Source: Phocoena phocoena (Eukaryota > Chordata > Mammalia > Artiodactyla > Phocoenidae). From it: 64,000 nucleotides of DNA. Numbering within the stretch: the stretch's first letter is position 1; each line of letters starts with the position of its first letter. Under the pieces are notes generated by a model. It had not been told where the DNA came from. It made no database searches and saw only the letters and a program-made list of their open reading frames with translations. The stretch is taken from the NCBI RefSeq assembly GCF_963924675.1, contig NC_089234.1, positions 59,748,909 to 59,812,908 of the forward strand. The letters are read 5' to 3'. Shown piece by piece: positions 1 through 13,066 of this stretch. The position numbers and the translations under genes were made by a program.

Positions 1-2300
1 CTCAACATAATAAAGTCTACGTGTGACAAGCATACAGCCAACATCATACTCAAGGGTGAAAAGCTGAAAGCATTTCCTCTAGGATTAGGAACAAGATAAG
101 GATGCCCACTCTGACCACTTTTATTCAACATAGTATTGGAAATTCTAGTCATAGCAATCAGAAAAGAAAAAGAAACAAAAGGAATCCAAATTGGAAAGAA
201 AGATGTAAAACTGTCATTGTTTGCAGATGACATGATACTATATATATTAAAAAAATCTTACAGACACCACCAAAAAAAAATAGAATAAATGAATTCAGTA
301 ATGCTGCAGGATGTTAAATTAAAATACAGAAATCTGTTGCATTTCTATACCCTAACAACAACTATCAGAGGAGTTAAGAAAACAATTCCATTTACAATTG
401 TGCAAAAAAGAATAAAATACCTAGGAATAAATCTAACCAATAAGGTATAAGGCTTGTATTCAGAAAATGATCGTACAATGATGAAAGAAATTGAAAATGA
501 CACAAGCAAATGCACATGGATTGGAAGAATTAATATTGTTAAAATGACCATACTACCCAAGGCAATCTACAGATTCAGTGCAATTCCTATCAAAATACAA
601 ATGGCATTTTTCATGGAACTAGAGCAAGTAATTCTGAAATTTGTATGAAAACAGAAAAGATCTCAAATAGGCAAAATAATTTTGAGAAAGAACAGAGGTG
701 GAGACATCACTGTCCCTGATTTCAAACTATGCTACATAGCTACAGTAAACAAAACAGTGTGGTACTGGCACAAAAACAGACACAGATCAGTGGAACAAAA
801 TAGAGAGCCTAGAAATAAACCCACATTATATGGTCAATTAATCTACAACAAAGGAAGCTGGGAAAAGACAGCTTCTTTAATAAATGTTGCTGGGAAAACT
901 GGACAGCTACATGCAAAGAATCAAACTGAACTACTTTCTTAGACTATATCACACAAAAATAAACTCAGAATGAACTAGGTTCAAAGGTAAGACCTGAAAA
1001 CATAAAATGCTTAAAGGAAAATATAGGCAGTATGCTCTCTGACATCAGTCTTAGCAATATTTTTTTGGATATGTCTCCTCAGACAAAGGAAACAAAAGCA
1101 AAATAAACAAATGGGACTATATTAAACTAAAAATCTTTTGCACAGCAAAGGGAACTATCAACAAAACAAAAAGGCACCCTACTAAATGGGAGAAGATATT
1201 TGCAAATGATTTATAAGGGTTAATATCCAAAATATACAAAGAAGTCATACAACTCAACATCAAAATAAAAAACTAACAAAAAAACCCAGATAACGTGATT
1301 TTAAAAATGGGCAGAGAAAAACAAACAAGCAAAAATGAGCAGAGAACCTGAATAGACACTTTTCCAAAGAAGACAAACAGATGGTCAACAGACACATGAA
1401 AAGATGTTCAACATCACTCATCAGGGAAATGTAAGTCAAAACCATAATGAGATATCATCTCACACCTATCAGAATGGCTATTATCAAAAAGACAACAAAT
1501 AACAAGTGTTGGCAAGGATGTGGAGAAAAGGGAACTCTTGTGCACTGTTGGTGGGAATGTTAATTGGTACAGCCACTATGAAAAAGAGTACAACAGTTCC
1601 TAAAAAAATTAAAAATAAAACTACCATACAATCCACCAATTCTACTTCTGGGAATTTTTCTAAAGAAAACAAAATCACTAATTTGAAAATATATGCACCC
1701 CTATGTTCACTGTGTGAACATTATTTACAATAGCTAAGATGTGGAAGCAATCTAAGTGTCAATGTATAGATGAATGGATAAAGAAGAGGTAGTATGTGTG
1801 TGTATATATACACACACACAATGGACTATTAGTCAGTCACAAAAAAGAATGAAATCTTGCCATTTGAGACAAGAAAGATGGACCTAGAGGGTATTTATAC
1901 TAAGTAAAATTTAAATCAGACAGAAAAAGACAAATATCATATGCTTTCACTTATATGTAGAATCTAAAAAACAAAACAAATGAACAGACATAACAAAATA
2001 GAAACAGAGTCATGGATACAGAGAACAAACAGGTGGTTGCCAGAGGGGAGGGGGTATGGCTATGAGTGAAAAACGTAAGGGAGATTAAGAGACACAAGCA
2101 TCCAGTTACAAAAATAAATGAGTCACAGAGATGAAATGTACAACATGGGGAATAAAGTCAATAATATTGTAATAACTTTGTATGGTAACCAGACTTATCA
2201 TAGTGATCATTTTGTAATGTATAAAAATATCAAATCACTATGTTGTACATGTGAGACTAACATAATATTTTAAGTCAATTATACTTCAATAAAAAAAGAA
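1..2300 (+). mobile_element. L1 LINE fragment (ORF2 3' part and 3' UTR)
   Basis: Decayed L1 that enters from the left edge of the window. The reverse-transcriptase FADD box is readable near 216-240, followed by the C-terminal ORF2 region and a 3' UTR ending in an AATAAA and A-rich tail near 2290. Frameshifts and stops break ORF2 throughout, so this is a dead copy. The wording of the 3' part matches old mammalian L1 rather than the youngest cetacean L1 further right. Confidence 0.85.
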
Positions 2301-2683
2301 AAAGAAGAAATATATAATTACTCAGAAGCTGGAATCAAATGTTTAATCTGTTGACAAAAACTGATTCTCTGATACCACTTAATGACAATATCAGTCATGC
2401 CATCTTAAAACTTTCATATGTAAGAAAAAATAGGTGGCTAATCAGGTGTAAATGAAAAATTGTAGAAAAAAAACTTTGCCGTGAATTTGCTGGGGGTTTT
2501 TTGCTTACAAAAATTGAATTTTGATTAACCAGAGACATGTGTCTTTTATCTGTTGGTGACATATATTGATTTGTAATGCTGTCTCTTGCATTAACCTAGA
2601 AGGAGTTGCCTTCATTATTTCTTCATTTCAGCAGAAATAAATGTGAAATCTAGCGTCCTTTTAAACCTCAAAACAAAACAAAA
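2301..2683. other. Unassigned AT-rich spacer
   Basis: Sequence between two L1 copies. I see no open frame, RNA gene or recognisable repeat. Confidence 0.4.
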
Positions 2684-5107
2684 GGATCATACACCATGAT
2701 CAAGTGGGATTTTTTCCAGAGATGAAAGGATGGTTAAATATCTGCAAATCAAGCAATGTGATACAGCATATTGACAGAATGAAGGATGAATATCATATAA
2801 CCATCTCAATAAATATAGAAAAACAGTTGACAAAACCCAACAACCATTTATGATTAAAAACTCTCAACAAAATGGGTACAGAGGGAATGTACCTCAACAT
2901 AATAAAGGCCACATACAACAAACCCATAGCTAACATCATACTCAATGGAGAAAATCTGAAAGCTTTCCTCTAAGATTAAGAGTAAGACAAGGATGCTGAC
3001 TATTACCACTTTTATTAACATAGCATTGGAAGTCCTAGCCAGAGCAATTAGGCAAGAAAATGAAATAATGGCATCCAAATTGGAAAGGAGGAAGTAAAAC
3101 TGTCACTATTTGCAGATGATGTGATACTATATGTAGAAACTCCTACAGACTCCACAAAAAAACTATGAGAACTAAAGACAAATCCAGTAAATTTGTAGGA
3201 TACAAAAATCAATGTACAAAAATGTTGCCTTTCTATGTGCTAATAACAAACTATCAGAGTAATTAAGAAAACAAACTCATTTACAATTGCATCAAAAAGA
3301 ATAAAATACCTAGGAATAAATTTAACCAAGGCAGTGAAAGATCTATACACTGAAACCTGAAAGACACTGATGAAAGAAATTGAAGATGACATAAATAAAT
3401 GGAAGATATTCCATGGTCACGAATGGGAAGGATAAATGTTGTTAAAATGTCCATACTATGCGAAAAGACCTCTAGATTCAACACAGTCTTTATCAAAATT
3501 CCAATGGCATTTTACACAGAAAGAGTACAAACAATCCTAAATTTTGTTTAGAACCAAAACAGACCTGAAAAGCCAAAGCAATCTTGAGACAGAAGACCAA
3601 TGCTGGAGGCATCACATTTTCTGATTCCAAGCTATATTACAAAGCTACAGTTATCAAAACAGTATAGGATTGGCATAAAAACAGACACATAGATCAATGG
3701 AACAGAATAGAGAGCCTAGACGTGAACCCACATATATATGATCAATTGATTTGCAACAAAGGAGTCAAGAATATACAATGGGGAAAGGGCAGTCTCTTCA
3801 GTAAATGGTGCTAGGAAAACTGTATAGCCACATTCGAAATAATGAAACTGAACCACTATCTTACACCATACACAAAAATCAACTCAAAATGGATTAAAGC
3901 CTTGAGCCTAAAACCTGAAAGCATAAACCTCCTAGAAGAAAATACAGGTAGTAAGCTCCTTGAAACTGGTCTTGGTGATGATATTTTTGGATTTGACACC
4001 AAAAGCAAAGGCAACAAATGCAAAAATGAACAAGTGGGACTACATCAAACTAAAAAGCTCTGAACAGCAAAGAAAATGATCAATACAGTAAAAAGGCAAC
4101 CTACAGAATGGGAGAAAATATTTACAAATCATGTATCTGATAAGGGTTTACTATCCAAAATATACAAGGAACTCATATAACTCAGTAACAAGAACACCTA
4201 AACAGATTAAAGAATGGATAGACAACTTGAATAGACATTTTTCCAAAAACAATATACAGATGGCCGACAGGCATATGAAAAGATTTTCAACATAACTAAT
4301 CATCAGGGAAATGCAAATCAAAATTACTATGAGATAAACTCACACCTGTCAGAATGGCTATCATCAAAAAGACAAGAGTTAGGGCTTCCCTGGTGGTGCA
4401 GTGGTTGAGAGTCCACCTGCCAGTGCAGGGGACACGGGTTCTTGCCCTGGTCCAGGAAGATCCCGTGTGCCACGGAGCGGCTGGGCCCGTGAGCCATGGC
4501 CTCAGAGCCTGTGCTCTGCAACAGGAGAGGCCACAACAGTAAGAGGCCCACGTACCGCAAAAAAAAAAAAAAAGAAAAAAAAAGACAAGAGTTTAGTGTG
4601 GGCAAGGATATAGAGAAAGGGAGACCCTTATGCACTGTTGGTGGATAAATAAATTGGTTCAGCCACTATGGAGAACAGTATAGAGGTTCCACAAAAAGTT
4701 AAAAGTAGAACTACCATATGATTAGCAATCCCACTTCTGGACATATATCCAAGGAAATATAATCATGATCAAAGAGATATCTGCATCCCCATGTTCACTA
4801 TAGCATTATTCACAATAGCCAGAATATGGAAACATCCTAATAAAAAATTATATATATGCAGCCGTGAGAAAGAAAGAAATCCTGCCGTTTGCCACAACAT
4901 GGATAGACCCTGAGGGCATTATGTTAAGTGAAATAAGTAAAAAAGAGAAACACATACACTTTATGATATCACTTGTATGTGGAATCTAAAAATGCAAAAC
5001 TCAGAAATGGAGAATAGAAAAGTGGTTGCCAGGGGCTGAGGGCTGGAAAAATTGGGGAGATGTCAGTCAAAGAATACAAACTTTCAGTTACTAAGTGAGT
5101 AAGTTCT
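2684..5107 (+). mobile_element. L1 LINE, outer copy, left part
   Basis: Starts inside ORF2, shows the FADD box near 3112-3125, and runs to the 3' UTR. It stops at the heptamer aagttct (5101-5107) and resumes at an identical aagttct at 13067, so roughly 8 kb of younger L1 sequence lies inside it. A CHR-2 SINE interrupts it at 4381-4579. ORF2 is broken by many stops. Confidence 0.85.
4381..4579 (+). mobile_element. CHR-2-type SINE
   Basis: tRNA-Glu-derived head (gcttccctggtgg box A region, then ggttcttgccc in the box B position), a body ending gtaccgc and an A-rich tail. Flanked by the 15-bp target duplication aaaaagacaagagtt at 4366-4380 and 4580-4594. Inserted in the outer L1. Confidence 0.93.
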
Positions 5108-5703
5108 TGAACTGAGGTGTTGACAGAGCCATTTCACACCAGGAACTCTGTTCTGAAGGGCCAGGTGACAGGCCTCTGGATGTAGTACCCTTAAGCAAGT
5201 GAAACTACACTGAGCACAAAGGAAAAGAAAAAGAACTGCAATGTGTTCTACCTGAACGAAAGGAAGTTGGGTTGTGATAATATAATTCTGGATTCCATGG
5301 ACTACTGTGTCTCAGAGAGATAAGAGATAAAAGAAAGAGAAACAATATAGTGACTGGGCCCCACCCAACAACCTGTAGGCTCCAGCACTGGAACTCCTCA
5401 GGCCAAACAACCAGCAAGATAGGAACACAGCCCCACCCATCAGCAGACAGGCTGCCTAAAGTCATACTGAGCTCACAGCCACCTCAAAACACACTCCTTA
5501 ACACAGCCTTGACCACCAGAGGGACAAAACCCAGCTCCACCCACCAGAGGGCAGGCACCAGTCCCTCCCACCAGGAAGACTGCACAAGCCTCTGAACCAA
5601 CCTAACCCACCAGGGGGCAGACACCAGAAGTAAGAGGAACTACGACTCTGCAGCCTGCAGAAAGGAGACCACAAACACAGAAAGTTAGAGAAATATGTTG
5701 TAG

Positions 5704-6600
5704 ATGAAGGAACAAGATAAAAAACCCTGAGAACAACTAAATGAAAAGGAGATAGACAATCTATCTGAAAAAGAATTCAGAGTAATGATAGTAAAGATGA
5801 TCCAAACTCTCAGAAAAGAATGGAGGTGTAGACTGAAAGGTACAAGAAATGTTTAATAAGGAGCTTGAAGATTTAAAGAACAAATAAACAGATGAACAAT
5901 ACAATAACTGAAATGAAAAATACACTAGAAGGAATCAATAGCAGAATAACTGAGGAAGAAGAACGAATAAGTGAGCTGGAAGACATAGTGGTGGAAATCA
6001 CTGTCACAGAACAGAATAAAGAAAAAAGAATGAGAGGAAATGAGGACAGTCTCAGAGACCTCTGTGACAATATTCAATGCACCAACATTTGCATTATAGG
6101 GGTCCTAGAAAGAGAAGAGAAAGAGAAAGGGCCTGAGAAAATATTTGCAGAGATTATAGCCAAAAACTTCCCTAACATGAGGAAGGACACATTCTCTGAA
6201 GTCAAGGAAGTGCAGAGATTCCCATACAGAATAAACCCAAGGAGGAACATGCTGAGAAACATATAATCAAACTGACAAAAATTAAATACAAAGAAAAAAT
6301 ATTAAAAGCAACAAGGGAAGAGCAACAAACAACATACAAGGGAATCTCCATAAAGTTATCAGCTGATTTTTCAGCAGAAACTCTACAGGGCAGAAGGGAG
6401 CGGCATGATGTATTTAAAGTGATGAAAGGGGAAAGACTACAACCAAGAATACTCTATCCCAGCAAGGCTCTCATTCAGATTCGACAGAAATATCAAAAAC
6501 TTTACAGACAAGCAAAAGCTAAGAGAATTCAGTACCACCAAACCAGCTTTACAACATATGCTAAAGGAACTTCTCTAGGAGGGAAAGAGACCAGCAACTT
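5704..6600 (+). pseudogene. L1 ORF1 relic
   Basis: Remains of the L1 RNA-binding protein ORF1p. The first codons after the start at 5704 run into a stop after eight residues, and further frameshifts follow. The longest open piece (5892-6266) shows a coiled-coil-like stretch (ITEEEERISELEDIV), then the RNA-recognition-like region with the GVLEREEKEKGPEKIF-type motif and the IIAKNFPNM-type motif. The C-terminal domain can be followed in another frame to about 6570. Not functional. Confidence 0.8.
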
Positions 6601-7009
6601 AAAACAACCATATATATATATATAAATATAAAACCTCATGGGAACTGCAAACCAAAAAATTACGATACACACACAAAAAAGAAAAAGCAACCCAAACACA
6701 ACACTAAAGATAGTCATCAAATCACAAAAGATAACAAAAGAGGAAGGGAGGAAAAAAAAACCTACAAAAACAAATCCAAAACAATTAAGAAAATGGCAAT
6801 AGGAACACACATATTGATAATTACCTTAAATGTAAGTGGATTAAATGCTCCAACCAAAAGACATAGACTGGCTGAATGGATACAAAAACAAGACCCATAT
6901 ATATGCTGTCTGCAAGAGACCCACTTCAGACCTAGGGACACACACAGACTGAAAGCGAGGGGATGGAAAAAGATAGTCCATGCAAATGGAAATCAAAAGA
7001 AAGCTGGAG

Positions 7010-7175
7010 GCTTCCCTGGTGGCGCAGTGGTTAGGAATAAAGATGCAGGGGACATGGGTTCGTGCCCTGGTCCGGGAAGATCCCACATGCTGCGGAGCGG
7101 CTGGGCCCGTGAGCCTGTGCTCCGCAACAGGAGAGGCCACAACAGTGAGAGGCCTGCGCACCGCAAAAAAAAAAA
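7010..7175 (+). mobile_element. CHR-2-type SINE, internally shortened
   Basis: Flanked by the target duplication aaaagaaagctggag at 6995-7009 and 7176-7190. The head lacks the usual agtccgcctgcc stretch and the body lacks the ccatggccgctgag block seen in other copies here. It splits the L1 ORF2 endonuclease region. Confidence 0.9.
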
Positions 7176-8527
7176 AAAAGAAAGCTGGAGTAGCAATTCT
7201 CATATCAGACAAAATAGACTTTAAAATAGACTCTTACAAGAGACAAAGAAGGACACTACATAATGATCAAGGGATCAATCCAAGAAAGATATAACAATTG
7301 TAAATATATATGCACCCTACATAGGAGCACCTCAATATATAAGGCAAATGTTAACAGCCATAAAAGGGGAAAATGACAGTAACACAGTAATAGTGGAGGA
7401 CCTTAACATCCCACTTACACCAATGGACACATCATCCAGATAGAAAATCCATAAGGAAACAGAGGACTTAAATGACACATTAAACCAGATGGACTTAATT
7501 GATACTTACAGAGCATTCCATCCGAAAGCAGCAGAATACACATTCTTTTCAAGTGCACACACAACATTCTCCTGATAGATCACATGCTGGACCATAAAGC
7601 AAGCCTCAATAAATTTAAGAAAACTGAAATCACTATCAAGCATCTTTTCCAACCAAAACACTATGAGATAAGAAATAAATTACAGGAAAAAAACTGTAGA
7701 AAACACAAACACGTGGAGACTAAACAACCAATGGGTCACTGAAGAAATCAAAGAGGACATCAAAAAATACATAGAGACTAATGACAACAAAAATACAATG
7801 ATCCAAATCTATGGATGCAGCAAAGAGGGAAGTTTATAGTAAAACAATCTTACCTCAGGAAACAAGAAAAATCTCAAATAAACAACCTAACCTTACACCA
7901 AAAGCAAACAGAGAAAGAAGAACAAACAAAACCCATGGTTAGAAGGAAAGAAATCATAAAGATCAGAGCAGAAATAAATGAAATAGAGATGAAGAAAACA
8001 ATAGATCAGTGAAACTAAAAGCTGGTTCTATGAAAAGATAAACAAAATTGATAAACCTTTAGCCAGACTTATCAAGAAAAAAAGGAGACAGCTCAAATCA
8101 ATAAAATTAGAAACGAAAAAGAAGTTATAACGGACACCACAGAAATACAAAGGATCATAAGAGACTACTACAAGCAACTATATGCCAATAAAATGGACAA
8201 CCTAGAAGAAGTGGACAAATTCTTAGACAGTTGCAACCTTCCAAGACTGAACTGAGAAAATATGAACAGACCAATCACAAGCAACAAAATTGAAACTGTG
8301 ATTAAAAATCTTCCAACAACAACAAAAAAAATCTTCCAACAAACAGAAGTCCAGGACCAGATGCTTCACAGGCAAATTCTACCATACATTTAGAGAAGAG
8401 TTAACACCTACACTTCTGAAATTATTGCAAAATATTGCAGAGGAAGGAACACTCCCAAGCTCATTCTATGAGGCCACTAAAATCCTGATACAAGAACCAG
8501 ACAAAGATATCACAAAAAAAGAAAATT

Positions 8528-8715
8528 GGGCTTCCCTGGTGGCGCAGTGGTTGAGAGTCCTCCTGCTGAAGCAGTGGACACGGGTTCATGCCCCAGTCCG
8601 GGAAGATCCCACATGCTGCGGAGCGGCTGGGCCCATGAGCCATGGCCGTTGAGCCTGTGAGTCCAGAGCCTGTGCTATGCAATGGGAGAGGCCACAACAG
8701 TGAGAGAAAAAAAAG
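8528..8715 (+). mobile_element. CHR-2-type SINE
   Basis: Full head and body with a short A-rich tail. Flanked by aaaaagaaaatt-type duplications ending at 8527 and 8727. Inserted in the L1 ORF2 relic. Confidence 0.9.
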
Positions 8716-9901
8716 AAAAAGAAAATTATAGGCCAATATCACTAATGAACACAGACGTAAAAATTCCTCAACAAAATACTAGCAAACAGAATCCAACAAC
8801 ACATTAAAAGGATCATACACCATGATTTAAGTGGGATTTATCCCAGGGATGCAAGGATTCAATATATGCAAATCAATCAATGTGATACACCATACTAACA
8901 AATTGAAGAATAAAAACCATACGATAATCCCAATAGATGCAGAAAAGGCCTTTGACAAAATTCAACATCCATTTTGATAAAAACTCTCCAGTAAGTGGGC
9001 ACAGAGAGAACCTACCTCAACATAATAAAGTTCATATATGACAAACCCACAGCAAACATCATTCTCAATGGTGAAAAACTGAAAGCATTTCCTCTAAGAA
9101 CAGGAAAGAGATGAGGCTGTCTACTCTTGCCACTATTATTCAACATAGTTTTTGAAGTCCTAGCCACGGCAATCACAGAAGAAAAAGAAATAGAAGGAAC
9201 CCACATTGGAAAAGAAGAAGTAAAATGGCCACTGTTTGCAGATGACGCGATGCTATACATAGAGAATCCTAAAGATGGTACCAGAAAACTACTACAGATC
9301 ATCAGTGAATTTGGTAAAGTTGCAGGATACAAAATTAATACACAGAAATCTTTTGCATTCCTCTACACTAACAACAAAAGGTCAGAAAAAGAAATTAAGG
9401 AAACAATCCCATTTATCATTGCATCAAAAAGAATAAAATACCTAGGAATAAACCTACCTAAGGAGGCAAAAAACCTGGACTCAGAAAACTATAAGATACT
9501 GACGAAAGAAATAAAAGATGACACAAATAGATGGAGAGATATACCATGTTCTTAGATTGGAAGAATCAATACTGTGAAAATGACCCAAAGCATTCTACAG
9601 ATTCAATGCAATCCCTATTGAATTACCAATGGCATTTTTAACCGAATTAGAACAAAAAAATTTACAATTTGTATGGAAACACAAAAGATCCTGAATAGCA
9701 AAAGAAATTTTGAGAAAGAAAAACAGAGCTGGAGGAATCAGGCTTCCTGACCTCAGACTATACTACAAAGATATAGTAATCAAAACAGTATGGTACTGGA
9801 ACAAAAACAGAAATATGGGTCAATGGAACAGGATAGAAAGTCCAGAGATAAACCCATGCACCTATGATTACCTAATCTATGACAAAGGAGGCAAGAATAT
9901 A

Positions 9902-11153
9902 CTAGATTGGCCAAAAAGTTCATTCAGGTTTTTTCCATATGATTACTCTAGTAGTGCTTATTTGTCTTTAACTTCATTTGAAACAATTTTGTTAGACTGT
10001 ATTGTGACAGGTATCATATCAGCGTACATTTAAAAAAAAACCTTAAAGTTGGTGAATTTTAATATTGAAGATGGAAGAAAAAACACAACATTTCCCACAT
10101 ATTATGCTTTTACTTTTTCAAGGAAGGTAAATATGCAACTGAAATGCAAGAAAAGATTTGTGCAGTGTGTAGAGAAGGCGCTGGGATGGATCAAACGTGT
10201 CAAAAGTGGTTTGTGAAGTTTTGCGTTGGAGATTTCTGGCTGGACGATGCTCCACGGTCAGGTAGACAAGTTGAAGTTGATAGTGATCAAACCAAGACAT
10301 TAATTGAGAACAATCAATGTTATACCACGCAGGAGATAGCCGACATACTCAAAATATCCAAATCATTTGCACAAGCTTCGTTATGTTAATGGCTTTGATG
10401 TTTGGGTTCACATAAGTTAAGCGAAAAAAACCTCTTGCCCATATTTCTGCATGTGATTCTCTACTTAAATGTAACGAAAATCTTCCGTTTTTAAAGCAAA
10501 TTGTGATGGGTGATGAAAAGTGAACACTGTTCAATAATGTGGAACAGAAGAGATTGTGGGGCAAGCAAAATGAACCACCAGCAACCACACCAAAAGCCAG
10601 TCTTCATCCAAAGAAGGTGATGTTGTGTACATGGTGGGATTGGAAAGGAGTCCTCTATTATAAGTTCCTTCTGGAAAACCAAATGATTAATTCCAACAAG
10701 CACTGCTCCCAGTTAGACCAACTGAAAGCAGCACTCATGAAAGCATCCGAAACTAGCCAACAGAAAACGCATAATCTTCCATCAGGATGATGAAAGACCG
10801 CATGTTTCTTTGATGACCAGGCAAAAATTGTCACAGCTTTGCTGGGAAATTCTGGTTCATCTGCCATATTCACCAGACATTGCACCTTCGGATTTCCATT
10901 TATTTTGGCCTTTACAAAATTCTCTTAATGGAAAAAATTCAATTCCCTGGAAGACTCTAAAGGCATCTGGAAAGGTTCTTTGCTCAAAAAGATAAAAAGT
11001 TTTGGGAAGATGGAATTATGAAGTTGCCTAAAAAATGGCAGAAGGTAGTGGGAAAAAACAGTGAATACATTGTTCAATAAAGTTCTTGGTTAAAATGAAA
11101 AAAGGGTCTTTTATTTTAACTTAAAAACCAAAGGAACTTCTAGGCCAACCTAA
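9902..11153 (+). mobile_element. Mariner DNA transposon, complete but dead
   Basis: A 1252-bp element with imperfect terminal inverted repeats: the left end ctagattggccaaaaagttc matches the complement of the right end ...taggccaacctaa. It is flanked by a TA dinucleotide on each side (9900-9901 and 11154-11155), and the L1 text reads straight through when it is removed. It encodes a mariner transposase relic. Similar elements are known from cetartiodactyl genomes. The subfamily name cannot be given without a database search. Confidence 0.93.
10071..11080 (+). pseudogene. Mariner transposase relic (D,D34D)
   Basis: The frame starts at the ATG at 10071 and ends at the TAA at 11078-11080, about the length of a 345-residue mariner transposase. 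The readable N-terminal helix-turn-helix region (10144-10389) includes NQCYTTQEIADILKISKS. In the catalytic domain the first Asp lies in GDEK (near 10512), directly before an in-frame TGA at 10521. The second Asp is at 10786 (HQD) and the third at 10891 (APSD), exactly 34 residues apart, the mariner spacing. An early TAA, the TGA and at least two frameshifts kill it. A deletion after ILKISKS joins sequences that share aaatca, which suggests slippage. Confidence 0.9.
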
Positions 11154-12465
11154 TACAATGGAGAAAAGACAATCTCTTCAATAAGTGGTGCTGGGAAAAC
11201 TGACAGCTACATGTAAAAGAATGAATAGAACATTCCCTAACACTACACACAAAAATAAATTCAAAATAGATTAAAGAACTAAAAGTAAGGATGGATACTA
11301 TAAAACTCTTAGAGGAAAACATAGGCAGAACACTCTCTGACATAAGTCACAGCAATATCTTTTTTTGATCCACCTCCCAGATTATAATGAAAATAAAAAC
11401 AAACAGAAAAAAAAACAAATGGGACCTAATTAAATATAAAAGCTTTTGCACAGAAAAGGAAACCATAAACAAAATGAAAAGACAGCCCACAGAATGGGAG
11501 AAAATATTTGCAAATGATGCAAGTGACATGGGATTAATCTCCAAAATATACAAACAGCTCATGCAGCTCAATATCAAAAAAACAAACAACCCTATCAAAA
11601 AATGGGAAGATCTAAATAGACATGTCTCCAAAGAAGACATAGAGATGGCCAAAAAGCACATGAAAATTTGCTCAACATCACTAATTATTAGAGAAACGCA
11701 AATCAAAACTACAATGAGGTTTCACCTCACACTGGTCAGAATGGCCATCATCAAAAAATCTACAAACAATAAATGCTGGAGATGGTGTGGAGAAAAGGGA
11801 ACCCTTCTACACTGTTGGTGGGAATATAAATTGGTGGAGCCACTATGGAGAACAGTAGCCAAGACATGGAAGCAACCTAAATATTCATCAACAGAGGAAT
11901 GGATAAAGAAGATGTACATATATACAATGGAATATTACTCAGCCATAAAAAGAAAAGAAATTGAGTTATTTGTAGTGAGGTGGGTAGACCTAGAGTCTGT
12001 CATACAGAGTGAAGTAAGTCAGAAAGAGAAAAACAAATACCGTATGCTAACACATATATATGGAATCTAAGAAAAAAAAAGGTCATGAAGGACCTAGGGG
12101 TAAGACGGGAATAAAGACACAGACCTACTGGAGAATGGACTTGAGGATATGGGGAGGGGGAAGGGTAAGCTGTGACAAAGTGAGAGAGTGGCATGGACAT
12201 ATATACACTACCAAATGTAAAATAGATAGCTAGTGGGAAGCAGCTGCATAGCACAGGGAGATCAGCTCAGTGCTTTGTGACCACCTAGAGGGGTGGGATA
12301 GGGAGGGTGGGAGGGAGGGAGGGAGATGCAAGAGGGAAGAGATATGGGAACATATGTATATGTATAACTGATTCACTTTGTTATAAAGCAGAAACTAACA
12401 CACCATTGTAAAGCAATTATACTCCAATAAAGATGTTAAAAAAATAAAAATAAAAAAATAAACTT

Positions 12466-13066
12466 GGTTAGACTACGACTGTCAAAAAAATAGAACAAAA
12501 TAATGCCATTTGCAGCAACAGGGATGGACCTACAGATTGTCATACTGAGTAAAGTAAGTCAGACACAGAAAGACAAATATCATGTGATTTCATTCATATG
12601 TGGAATCTAATTTTTAAAAATGATATAAATGAACTTATTTACAAAACAGAAACAGATTCACACATTTTGAAAACAAACTTATGGCTACCAAAGAGGAAAC
12701 GTGGAGGGGGAGGGATAAATTAGGAGCTTGTGATTAACATTCATACACTACTATATATAAAATAGATAACCAACAAGGACCTACTGTATAGCACAAGGAA
12801 CTCTACTCAATATTCTGTAATAACCTATATGGGAACCGAATCTGAAAAAGAATGAATATATGTATCTGTATAACTGAATCACTTTGCTGTACAGCTCAAC
12901 TAACACAACGTTGTAAATCAACTATACTCCAATAAAATTTTATTAAATCTGAAAAAGTATGTGTGTATATATATATATATGTATATATATATGTCTCATT
13001 CACTTTGCTGTACACCTGAAACTAACACACTGTAAATCAACTAGACTCCAATAAAAAATTTTTTTA
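12466..13066 (+). mobile_element. L1 3' tail with duplicated end
   Basis: Second L1 3' end: terminal ORF2 text (aatgccatttgcagcaacag), then 3' UTR. The last about 110 bp occurs twice in tandem (12839-12945 and 12946-13066). Both units begin aatctgaaaaag and end in an AATAAA-containing A/T-rich tail. The second unit carries a short TA/TG microsatellite expansion near 12959-12992. It is followed at once by the aagttct duplication that restarts the outer L1. Confidence 0.75.

Larger units (their letters stand above)
6793..12070 (+). pseudogene. L1 ORF2 relic (endonuclease and reverse transcriptase)
   Basis: Starts at the ATG at 6793 with the usual L1 endonuclease opening (ITLNVSGLNAPTKRHRLAEW), followed by the CLQETHF motif. 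A CHR-2 SINE interrupts the endonuclease region at 7010. The RT catalytic box FADDAMLY is at about 9235-9260. The mariner cuts the frame after 9900, and the C-terminal region resumes at 11156 and stays open from 11387 to 12070 as a 227-residue piece. Several stops and frameshifts lie elsewhere, so no active protein is expected. Confidence 0.88.
5108..12465 (+). mobile_element. Near full-length L1 nested in an older L1
   Basis: Contains what looks like a 5' UTR (about 5108-5700), an ORF1 relic, an ORF2 relic and a 3' UTR ending in AATAAA and an A-rich tail near 12420-12465. It is interrupted by two CHR-2 SINEs (7010, 8528) and a mariner (9902-11153). The exact left boundary between 5108 and about 5345 is unclear, because a second L1 tail (12466-13066) sits between this copy and the resumption of the outer L1. 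Confidence 0.8.

Noticed and set aside
4381..4460. tRNA-like SINE heads as tRNA genes
   Set aside because: All have SINE bodies or A tails plus target duplications and no intact cloverleaf. They are retroposons.
11387..12070. 227-codon frame
   Set aside because: Recorded as part of the L1 ORF2 relic, not as a host gene.
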